A DNA stretch of 64,000 nucleotides from Undaria pinnatifida (taxonomy: Eukaryota; Sar; Phaeophyceae; Laminariales; Alariaceae). Under the pieces are notes generated by a model. That model had not been told where the DNA came from, ran no database searches, and saw nothing but the letters and a program-made list of their open reading frames with translations. Each line of letters begins with the position of its first letter. Position 1 is the first letter of the stretch. Positions 43,178-54,286 of the stretch are shown here, in pieces. The position numbers were made by a program, and so were the translations under genes. The stretch covers positions 32,122,314 to 32,186,313 of the forward strand of contig JABAKD010000025.1 of NCBI GenBank assembly GCA_012845835.1. Direction: 5' to 3'.

Positions 43178-45950
43178 AGAGTGATGCGTGTACGACTAAA
43201 CTTGCCAACAAACGGCACTCGCACTGCACTTTGAGCCATCTGCTGTAGTTCTGGTTGCTACTGATTGCTGCATTATGTGCTAGACGTTTCGCCCTTCGGC
43301 TACTGCTGTAAACCTGCCGTTGTGTGTTTGCCAATGTCGTCAGTTGGCGTTCATGCTCGTCGTACATACTGCTGTTCTCACCGAGAACGTGCGGGTTTCC
43401 TCGTACCTCAACAGTACGACGACGAGCTCAAAACAGAAGGGAGGTGACAAGAAATGTCATGGACAATGGCCACATAGAAGCGAGCACAGCGGGATAGTTC
43501 GCTGCAAATCAACCGCACTCGTTCATGCCTACAGCAGAGGCTGGCTGGAGTGTCAGCGGCCGTGCTAAAGCCAGGGCCGAAGGCCGAAGAGACGGCTCTA
43601 TCTGCTTAGTTTTGTCTCGAGATTCTGTTATATATATATTGGACAGAGTAATGCGTGTGCGACTAAACTTGCCAACGGCACTCGCACTGCACTTTGAGCT
43701 ATCTGCTGTAGTTCTGGTTGCTACTAGTTGCTGCATTGTGTGCTAGACGTTTCGCCCTTCGGCTACTGCTGCAACACCTGCTGTTTTGTGCTTGCCAATG
43801 TCGTCAGTTGGCGTTCATGCTCGTCGTACATACTGCTGTTCTCACCGAGAACGTGCGGGTTTCCTAGTACCTCAACAGTACGACGACGAGCTCAAAACAG
43901 AAGGGAGGTGACATGAAATGGCATGGACAATGGCCACATAGGGGCGAGCACATCGGGATAGTTCGCTGCAAATCCACCGCAATCGTTCATGCCTACAGCA
44001 GAGGCTGGCTGGAGTGTCAGCGGCCGTGCTAAAGCCAGGGCCAAAGGCCGAAGAGACGGCTCTTCTACCTGCCTATTTTGTCTCGAGATTCTGTTATATA
44101 TATTGGACAGAGAAATGCGTGTACGACTAAACTTGCCAACGGCACTCGCGCTGCACTTTGAGCCATCTGCTGTAGTTCTGGTTGCTACTAGTTGCTGCAT
44201 TGTGTGCTAGACGTTTCGCCCTTCGGCTACTGCTGCTACACCTGCTGTTTTGGGCTTGCTAATGTCGTCAGTTGGCGTTCATGCTCGTCGTACATACTGC
44301 TGTTCTCACCGAGAACGTGCGGGTTTCCTCGTACCTCAACAGTACGACGACGAGCTCAAAACAGAAAGGAGGTGACATGAAATGGCATGGACAATGGCCA
44401 CATAGGGGCGAGCACAGCGGGATAGTTCGCTGCAAATCCACCGCACTCGTTCATGCCTACAGAAGAGGCTGGCTGGAGTGTCAGCGGCCGTGCTAAAGCC
44501 AGGGCCAAAAGCCGAAGAGACGGCTCTATCTGCTTAGTTTTGTCTCGAGATTCTGTTATATATATATTGGACAGAGTAATGCGTATACGACTAAACTTGC
44601 CAACGGCACTCGCACTGCACTTTGAGCTATCTGCTGTTGTTCTGGTTGCTACTAGTTGCTGCATTGTGTGCTAGACGTTTCGCCCTTCGGCTACTGCTGC
44701 AACACCTGCTGTTTTGTGCTTGCCAATATCGTCAGTTGGCGTTCATGCTCGTCGTACATACTGCTGTTCTCACCGAAAACGTGCGGGTTTCCTCGTACCT
44801 CAACAGTACGACGACGAGTTCAAAACAGAAGAGAGGTGACATGAAATGGCATGGACAATGGCCACATAGAAGCGAGCACAGCGGGATAGTTCGCTGCAAA
44901 TCCACCGCACTCGTTCATGCCTACAGAAGAGGCTGGCTGGAGTGTCAGCGGCCGTGCTAAAGCCAGGGCCAAAGGCCGAAAAGACGGCTCTTCTACCTGC
45001 TTAGTTTTGTCTCGAGATTCTGTTATATATATTGGACAGAGTAATGCGTGTACGACTGAACTTGCCAACGGCACTCGCACTGCACCTGGAGCCATCTGCT
45101 GTAGTTCTGGTTGCCACTAGTTGCTGCATTATGTGCTAGACGTTTCGCCCTTCGGCCACTGCTGTACACCTGCTGTTGTGTGTTTGCCAATGTCGTCAGT
45201 TGGCGTTCATGCTCGTCGTACATACTGCTGTTCTCACCGACAACGTGCGGGTTTCCTCGTACCTCAACAGTACGACGACGAGCTCAAAACAGAAGGGAGG
45301 TGACATGAAATGGATGGACAATGGCCACATAGAAGCGAGCACAGCGGGATAGTTCGCTGCGAATCCACCGCACTCGTTCATGCCTACAGCAGAGGCTGGC
45401 TGGAGTGTCAGCGGCCGTGCTAAAGCCAGGGCCAAAGGTCGAAGAGACGGCTCTTCTACCTGCTTAGTTTTGTCTCGAGATTCTGTTACATATATTGAAC
45501 AGAGTAACGCGCGTACGACTGAACTTGCCAACGGCACTCGCACTGCACTTTGAGCTATCTGCTGTAGTTCTGGTTGCCACTAGTTGCTGCATTATGTGCT
45601 AGACGTTTCGCCCTTCGGCTACTGCTGTACACCTGCTGTTGTGTGTTTGCCAATGTCGTCAGTTGGCGTTCATGCTCGTCGTACATACTGCTGTTCTCAC
45701 CGAGAACGTGCGGGTTTCCTCGTACCTCAACAGTATGACGACGAGCTCAAAACAGAAGGGAGGTGACATGAAATGGCATGGACAATGGCCACATAGGGGC
45801 GAGCACAGCGGGATAGTTCGCTGCGAATCAACCGCACTCGTTCATGCCTACAGCGGAGGCTGGCTGGAGTGTCAGCGGCCGTGCTAAAGCCAGGGCCAAA
45901 GGCCGAAGAGACGGCTCTATCTGCTTGGTTTTGTCTCGAGATTCTGTTAC
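43178..45950 (+). repeat. 464-bp satellite array, six units
   Basis: The anchor TAGACGTTTCGCCCTTCGGC recurs at 43281, 43744, 44208, 44672, 45137 and 45600 (periods 463, 464, 464, 465, 463). Units are about 95% or more identical. Several overlapping frames stay open but shift between units, so no protein is implied. One unit has a small indel (45313), and the first unit differs most near its start. Confidence 0.95.
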
Positions 45951-46179
45951 GTGAAAGTATCATGATTTGGGAGTTATTTTGTCACGAAACGTCTTGCCGT
46001 CGGTAATTTGTGTCACGAAGTCGTTGGATATCGTCGGTAAGTTGTGTCACGTCTTAAGTGAACCCACCCTAAAAAATTGAATTTCCAGCTGGCAGAACGG
46101 GCACAAAAAAAAGCGATAAAATGCCGAGCAAGAAACCAAACGAACTAGTAAAAAAGTTCAGCAAAGAAACTAACGCTCG

Positions 46180-46534
46180 AGAGTATGCCACCGCAAAATT
46201 CCAAACATTATCACGTACCGTTTGGAAATGATGCCAATTTTGTAAATCATTCAGGCGTTGCAGCCATCAAGATTCAACAATTTAGCCAAAATTCCTCCTC
46301 GACACTCGCTCGTCTCGCTCGGCACCCGTCCGCGTTCACGTCGATGTGCGAAACGGACACGGCAGGGCGAGGGGTGTTGGAGCCGCCCCCCGAAGGCGGA
46401 GCTCGAACCAAGCCATATTCGACCGAGAATTCCAGTTCCGCGAATCGCATACTTAGGCCGAGACAAAAAAGTCCTGACCAAAGTCCATGACACCAAGGAA
46501 TGACTCTATATTCATGGAATGATTTTATATATAT
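46180..46534 (+). repeat. Inner block of left arm
   Basis: Matches 49582-49945 inverted, including GCCGCCCCCCGAAGGCGGAG and CTCGAACCAAGCC. Both start near GCCACCGCAAAATTC. Confidence 0.85.
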
Positions 46535-46545
46535 TTATTAGTATT

Positions 46546-47582
<1,037 letters not shown>

Positions 47583-47938
47583 GTGCTGACAGCCCCTAAA
47601 ACGCGGTGGGATTTCTTATGCTGGCGGTTGGTGCGTTGCTCAAGTGAGCTGCCACGCTGTGCGGGCTGGCTGTTGCCGGTCCTGACGCTCGTTTCTCGCA
47701 GTAACCATGCGGGTATGCCAAGCGAACTCACTAGGTAGCTAACAGCAGTGACGTAGTAGTGTGCTGACAGCCCCTAAAACGCGGTGGGATTTCTTATGCT
47801 GGCGGTTGGTGCGTTGCTCAAGTGAGCTGCCACGCTGTGCGGGCTGGCTGTTGCCGGTCCTGACGCTCGTTTCTCGCAGTAATCATGCGGGTATGCCAAG
47901 CGAACTCACTAGGTAGCTAACAGCAGTGACGTAGTAGT
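47583..47938. repeat. 178-bp tandem duplication
   Basis: Two head-to-tail copies (47583 and 47761) differ at a single base (AACCATGC against AATCATGC), so the duplication is very recent. Confidence 0.95.
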
Positions 47939-48099
47939 GCCTTTGTACGGAGTAACGTATCTGTTTTGAGGTCGATCTGTGACAGGGCGTACCTACTTTT
48001 ACACACTCTATTTGGAACCGGACTCGTACGTTCCAGGAATTACTCTAGTCTACACCTGCTGCTGCTGTAAGTCAGACGGCAGCCGAAATGCACTCGTGT

Positions 48100-48660
48100 G
48101 CCTCACCTGGACGTCTGTTTACCTTCTTTTACATCGTTTGATAGTTTGGCGACTCCCTACAGCTTGCTTGTACCACACGGTCAACAGGGTGATGGTAATC
48201 AATCTGTGCATGGATACTACCCGTTTTCGAGAGGAAGAAAAACTGACGGCTGTGGAATACATCGGTTTATATCATGTATCATGTATAGACTATCCTGTAA
48301 GTCGTATAATCGGGTGGAAGAAGAAGAGAGGGGGCGGGGTTTTTAGGCCGGGGGGGGGGGGGGCGGGGTATTTCCAACATTTTTTGCGTAGATGTATAGA
48401 ACAATACTGTATGCGTGATGCTATGTCTAGGCGATGGTGGGGGTGGCGGGGAATGAGGGGGCGGGGGGGAGGTAGAATTGAACTTGAAAACCACAGACAT
48501 GAATTAAAGCTACTGCATGGATGGTTCGAAAGGTGAAGAGGTGACATCACCCGTCTTGCAGTGTTTATTATTCGGGCGAATTTCGATTTTAGGGGGGGCG
48601 ACGGGGGAGGGGAGTGTGTGTGTAGTGGGGGGGGAGAGAAGGAAACGGAGGTGGATGCAA
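48100..48660 (-). repeat. G/C-rich composite repeat, diverged copy in the loop
   Basis: GGTCAACAGGGTGATGGTAA, CCTGTAAGTCGTATAATCGG and CTATGTCTAGGCGATGGTGG follow the family order on the minus strand. The long plus frame 47979-48536 overlaps this repeat and is not accepted as a gene. Confidence 0.7.
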
Positions 48661-48837
48661 ACAAAATATTCTACCTGCGTGCGAAGTGCAGATGTCCATT
48701 ATATATAACAGGCTACCGCGAATTTCTTGAATGCGGCCACATCTGAACATCGCCGCCACCGTGTACATAAGATTGTCGTTTAGTATCTCCCAACGTACCG
48801 ACGAAAGTCATGTTGACTGCCGCCACAATATTATAAC

Positions 48838-49514
48838 AATAAAAAATGAAAACACACTCCAGCTGTGAGATCGAAGATTTTGTCGAAACTCATCTTTGCA
48901 AGCTGTGTGTGAAACTCCGATCGCGCGTATTACGGGTTGTGTGTCCTCCTCAAGATTATGGGTCGGCGGCTCCCCTTGCAACTACAGTGTAGCTATCAGG
49001 ATCAACAGGGTGTTCATAGTCAGTCTGTGCGCGAAAACTATAAAAAAAAACGTATTGGAGGGGGACAAAATCTGACAGCTGTGGAAGGAAATGCATGAGT
49101 TTGTCAAGTGAATCTTGTAGGTAGAATAACCGGTGAGGGGAGGGCGGAGTTTTGAAGGACGTGGGGGCCAGATTTTGATCAAAAGGGGGGGAGGGGACGG
49201 GTGGGGCAGGTCAATGTGTGCGTGGAAACTATAAATCCTTATTGTGGGGGAGGGGGGGGGGGGGGGGGGGGGGGCGGGGGGCGCACGGGGAGGGCTTTAG
49301 GTCGCATAGATGTAGGGGTTTGATACACGCGTGGTGCTAGGTCTAGGGGAGGGTGCGGGTGGTGGGGAAGGAGGGGGCGTTGGGGACGGGGGTGGGTAAG
49401 AATTGCAGCAGCGGCATGGACGGCTCTAAAACGATAACGAGGCGATATCCAGGGCGTGAAAGTGTTCATTATTCGGGCGGATTTCGATATTAGGTGGGGC
49501 ATTAAGCAAGAAGC

Positions 49515-49545
<31 letters not shown>

Positions 49546-49581
49546 GGGGGGGGGGAGGGTTTTCAAGAGGTTTAGGTCACA
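48838..49581 (-). repeat. G/C-rich composite repeat, fuller copy in the loop
   Basis: The canonical end block is at 48845-49015, G-runs at 49250-49275, and a terminal poly-A/poly-G stretch at 49515-49555. The same AAAAA-GGGGG junction is seen at 33480-33515. Confidence 0.85.
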
Positions 49582-49945
49582 TAAATATATAAAAAAATCA
49601 TTCCTTGAATATCGAGTCATTGCTTGGTGTCATGGACTTTGGTCAGGAGTTTTTTGTCTCGGCCTAGGTATGCGATTCGCGGAACTGGAATTCTCGGTCA
49701 AATATGCCTTGGTTCGAGCGCCGCCTTCGGGGGGCGGCTCCAACGCCCCTCGCCCTGCCGTGTCCGTTCCGCACATCGACGTGAACACGGACGGGCGCCG
49801 AGCGAGACGAGCGAGTGTCGAGGAGGAATTTTGGCTAAATTGTTGAATCTTGATGGCTGCAACGCTTGAATGATTTACAAAATTGGCATTATTTTCAAAC
49901 GGTACGTGATAATGTTTAGAATTTTGCGGTGGCATGTGCAACTTT
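49582..49945 (-). repeat. Inner block of right arm
   Basis: Inverted match of 46180-46534. Immediately next to it (49960-50057) is a further block with ATTTACGAAATTGGCATAAT that partly repeats its own ATTTACAAAATTGGCATTAT. Confidence 0.85.
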
Positions 49946-50057
49946 TTATTGTTTGGTCACAGATTGTGCACCAGGTGTGTTTAATTGCACGCGCCTGCAT
50001 GATTTACGAAATTGGCATAATTTCCGAACCGTACGAAATAATGTTTCCAATGGCTGT

Positions 50058-50920
50058 AGCATGGCCGCTGACACTCCAGGCAGTCTCTGCTGTAGGCATG
50101 AACGAGTGCGGTTGATTCGCAGCGAACTATCCCGCTGTGCTCGCTTCTATGTGGCCATTGTCCACGCCATTACATGTCACCTCCCTTCTGTTTTGAGCTC
50201 GTCGTCGTGCCGTCGAGGTACGAGGAAACCCTTACGTACTGGGTGAGAACAGCAGTATGTACAACGAGCATGAACGCCAACTGACGACATTGGCAAACAC
50301 ATAACATCAGGTGCAGCAGCAGTAGCCGAAGGGCGAAACTTCTAGCACATACTGCAGCAACTAGTAGCAACCAGAACTACAGCAGATAGCTCAAAGTGCA
50401 GTACGAGTGCAGTTGGCAAGTTTAGTCGTACACGAATCACTCTGTCCAATATATAACAGAATCTCGGGACAAAACCAAGCAAGTAGAAGAGCCGTCTCTT
50501 CGGCCTTTGGCCCTGGCTTTAGCACGGCCGCTGACACTCCAGGCAGCCTCTGCTGTAGGCATGAACGAGTGCGGTTGATTCGCAGCCAACTATCCCGCTG
50601 TGCTCGCTTTTATGTGGCCATCGTCCATGCCATTTCATGTCACCTCCCTTCTGTTTTGAGCTGGTCGTCGTGCCGTCAAGGTACGAGGAAACCCGTACGT
50701 ACTGGGTGAGAACAGCAGTATGTACGACGAGCATGAACGCCAACTGACAACATTGGCAAACACACAACATCAGGTGCAGCAGCAGTAGCCGAAGGGCGAA
50801 ACTTCTAGCACATACTGCAGCAACTAATAGCAACCAGAACCACAGCAGATAGCTCAAAGTGCAGTACGAGTGCCGTTGGCAAGTTTAGTCGTACACGCAT
50901 CAATCTGTCCAATATATTAC
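50058..50920 (-). repeat. 464-bp satellite, about 1.9 units, inverted
   Basis: The same satellite as 43178-45950 on the opposite strand: one full unit (about 50440-50920) and one truncated unit (50058-50440), ending at GCATGGCCGCTGACACTCCA. Confidence 0.92.
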
Positions 50921-51299
50921 AACCTTTTTATCTTCACATTCATAAGAGAAGAAAATATTACATTTATTTCCTGTAAGAATGATACGTCGTACGAGTGGAC
51001 GTTCTGATTCTGGTGTGCTGCTGCCGTGAGACCATCGAGCACACAGCATCTTTTACCCAAACAAGAGCCAACAAGAGGCAGTGCACAGGGGCCCCCAACA
51101 CAGAGACACGTGACAACCACGGCCTTGTTTTCATTCGCGTAATTGGCCGGTAGTCCGTGCTTCGGTGGGTGTATCGGAAGTCGTTCGTAGTACTGCTGTA
51201 GATCGTCGAAAAACCACGTAGCATCGTTCTGGTGGCAGACTCGCCAGTAGCCCCCCCAAAATTTATTTACCTTTTGAATTTATTTTTCTTGGCCCCATG

Positions 51300-51690
51300 C
51301 ACCCATTTCCTTTCCTCTCTCTTTGTTTTTTTTTGCCAATTGACTTTGCGTCTGTTGTGCGTATGCGTAGTGATAGATACCACGTGACATATATGCGTGG
51401 TAGACTTTCTTGGGTGGCAAGCGGTATAGTTGGTTTTTCCAGGCGCGAGTAATGAGACGTATGCACCAGCATGGACCTGGCACATCGTAGACTGACTCCC
51501 GATTTCACTTTTATATCCTTCTGGTGGAGGCATGAATTGCGTCAGCTGTGGTTCATGCGTGTACCACCTTTGGTTTGTGTTTTTCCCCTACGGTATTCCT
51601 CAGCTCCAGAGTGACTAGAGCCTGTCCTGTGACCACGGACTTGATTACGCGAGTTAATGTGAGAACGACAACAACAACTGAAATATTGCC
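51300..51690 (+). repeat. (AAC)n-tailed repeat (right arm)
   Basis: Inverted counterpart of the left-arm copy, ending AATGTGAGAACGACAACAAC. Confidence 0.82.
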
Positions 51691-52249
51691 TGTTTCTTGA
51701 CCTTTCAGCTGCTTAGCAAATTTGGTTTTTCTGCCAACACGATTTTGAACCTTTTCGCGATTTTTCTTCCTTTTTGTTTAGTAAGTTGAACCTCCCACTA
51801 TTTGCCGCTAATTTGCCGCCTGTGCATTAGTTGCGGAACGGTCCAGCTTTAGCTTTTCTTAGATTCGCACCATTTGTTTTGTACTTGACGAAGCTTCATC
51901 GGCTGAGATCTGGGCTTGGCTCATCAGCTCGACACCGCCCAGCACCCCATCGCAGCGCTATAGCTTACAGCAACGAAGCGCCGTGCAGTGCCCTGCGATG
52001 CCCTTCGACTCAGCTCAGCAGCGCACCGCTAGCTCAGCAGAGCGACGAGCTATGCTTTGCCGTGCTCTGCCGTCGCGGTCGTTCGTTATTCATGATAATT
52101 AAAACTCCGCGTACGCTGATATTTAGGTATTTGGCGCTTTATTCTTTACATATCGCGTCAACCATCGTAATATCATACAATATGGGGGAGGGAATGTAAT
52201 CTCTATGCAAAGATCATGTTTTGTTTTAATCAATTTTCAGCCGGCCGCC

Positions 52250-52600
52250 CCGGTGGTCCATCATAAAAATAGTGGTTTTACCCTCGAATACTACTAACGT
52301 TTGGTTGTCCTTGAGTTCGACACCCACCACGATGAGATTTGACTTTATTTGCAAAAATGCAAAAAAAAAAACAGGGATCAACTAACTGCTGAGAGCGCCT
52401 AGCAGCGTGGGGTGGTTCGACGCGAGTCGACGAGGGAAGAAAATGCTCGATTCTCCTCGCGGTAAAAATGAAAGCGCGTGCCGAAGTGGGGAGGGAGGAG
52501 GAGGGCCCGCTATGTGACCCCGGATCTGAGTTACTACTGGGAGGGAGCGCGAGAGTGGTGCGGGGATAATACATGGGATGAAGAAGAAAAAATGTTGCAA
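52250..52600 (+). repeat. SINE-B copy 3 (right arm)
   Basis: Inverted counterpart of 42100-42435, with GAGTTCGACACCCACC as B box. Its presence in both arms means the SINE was there before the arms were duplicated. Confidence 0.78.
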
Positions 52601-52676
52601 AGGTATATTATAATTATTACTATCAGTAAATAATATGTCAGTCGCTAGGAAATACGCACGGCACTATCAGCAGTCG

Positions 52677-53057
52677 TCATGGTAGAGACACTCCGGATAT
52701 TATGCATTGAGGGGACGCGTCCGATTTCGACAACGTAAAAGCCCCCACGAAAAAAAGACAGCAGACACCCATATCCCGCCTTCCCGAGAAAAAACAGAGA
52801 AGAAGCGCTACGCCAACCTCCCGTACGAGCAAAGCCATCCCCGCACCAATCTTAGACAACGCCGCCTCAACGAGAGATCGCCCTCCTCTTCTACGTTTTC
52901 CTCCTCGCCCGCGACCACGCAGACCAATCAATGCGACAGCCTTCACGTAACAAACAAAGCAATCTACTTCCAAAACCTCGCCGGCTGACATGTCCTCATG
53001 TCGACGTTTGATGCAAACCGACTTTGCATCCTGTCGACTTCGAACCTCCATTGCCAC
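52677..53057 (-). other. 126-codon open frame in right arm, probably non-coding
   Basis: Twin of the left-arm frame, starting MAMEVRSRQDAKSV and ending SGVSLP in both. A Val/Leu/Ala-rich stretch (GMALLVREVGVALLLCF) could look like a membrane segment, but there is no sign of selection. Confidence 0.4.
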
Positions 53058-53454
53058 GGGGACAGCAGCGCAGTCTCTTCATTAATGCCGAGGCCTCTTT
53101 TGTTTCGCCTAGAGGCGACGCAGGTTCTCAATAATACTATTTTCGGTATTTTTGTTCGACAGACGCCAACTTTTACTTGACGGCGCATTTAACATAGTTT
53201 GTTTCGCCTATCCTTGCCTTCTTTGTTGTATAATATTACGTTTTTTCTTTTGTCAAAGCATGATTTTCATAATCCCGTGTTCGTATTAAACTCTTGGCAT
53301 TACTTTAAAGTCCAATGCATGCCAAATCGGACAGCTACACCTTAAGTTGTCGAAGTGCTGCCCTGCCCTACCCGAAGCATGGGCGCCGGCGAATGCCGGC
53401 ACCCATGCGGAGCCCTTGTAAAAAATTAAAATACGACGAGATCAAGAATTTGGT

Positions 53455-53710
53455 CGACACTGATCCTATATTGTGTTTTCACGACCACGGAACTAACGCT
53501 AATTCACACGGCATACGTACGACATTTTTTTTTTTTTTTTTTCATCCTCCGGCGGATGGGGAAAAATAAAGCTTTAGCTCACCACACTTCCACGTATTTT
53601 CATACGCATCGTGTGTCGATGTAACTCAACACAGATCCTATATTGTGTTTTCACGACCACGGAACCAACGCTATTTCACACGGCATACGTACGACATTTT
53701 TTTTTTTTTG
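53455..53710. repeat. Direct repeat pair around an R4 fragment
   Basis: About 78 bp containing GATCCTATATTGTGTTTTCA and GGCATACGTACGACATTTTT occurs at 53462 and again 172 bp later at 53634. Between them (53545-53630) is the first part of R4 (GGCGGATGGGGAAA, GCTTTAGCTCACCACACTTC). Each copy ends in a T-run. Confidence 0.85.
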
Positions 53711-53960
53711 ACATACGACATACGAAGTACTGCCGAATACGTATTGTTGTATACCTACTGTATACCTACTGTACACCAGTCGGAATGCCCCCTTATTACG
53801 TCACTTGGGTGAAAAGGTTGAAAACCACACTAAATGCGTATCACTGTAAAATAGCTGTCTCGAGGGATGATTTCTTAGAATAATCCAGGCGCACTCGCAA
53901 TCCTAGAACTGCTGCAGGAAGCTTCAACCCATACCGATTACGGTTCGCATTTACTGATAC

Positions 53961-54251
53961 CCGGTCGCCCCGGTGGCGTATCAGGTTATCCTCGAGCCTG
54001 GTATAGGTCAGTTTCGTGAGTTCGAGCCCCGCCGAGTGCATACTCGTATAAATTCGTTGGGACTTTTTCTTGTGCAAAAATTGACTTGCGGGAAGCGCGA
54101 GAGCGTGAGTTAGCAACACTCGTGAAAAATCGACGAGCAGTGGGATTGCTGAACCCTATGCGCGATAAAAATTGAAGGCAAGAACCGGGGGGGAGAAGGG
54201 ACGACACCTGTGACCACGGCTTGTCCAGAAGCTGGAAAGTAGAAGTGTGAG

Positions 54252-54283
<32 letters not shown>
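53961..54283 (+). repeat. SINE-A copy b with 38-base poly-A tail
   Basis: Head CCGGTCGCCCCGGTGGCGTA, B box GAGTTCGAGCCCC, body as in the other copies, and a long uninterrupted A-run at 54246-54283. The intact tail suggests a recent insertion. Confidence 0.88.

Positions 54284-54286
<3 letters not shown>

Larger units (their letters stand above)
41273..46534 (+). repeat. Left inverted arm of the foldback-like element
   Basis: It runs from the tip ACAAGGGCTCC to the shared inner end CCATGACACCAAGGAATGAC and AATGATTTTATATA. It is longer than the right arm mainly because its satellite array has six units instead of about two. Confidence 0.8.
49582..53420 (-). repeat. Right inverted arm of the foldback-like element
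   Basis: Reverse complement of the left arm in the same order. It differs by fewer satellite units and by an extra 430-bp segment at 51768-52197 that has no counterpart on the left. Confidence 0.8.

Noticed and set aside
43265-45887. Repeated 60-112 codon frames in the satellite array
   Set aside because: They recur with the 464-bp unit, shift frame and length between units and lie in overlapping frames; this is satellite DNA.
47979-48536. 185-codon frame in the foldback loop, candidate transposase
   Set aside because: The second half overlaps a composite G-rich repeat, and no catalytic or DNA-binding motif is visible.
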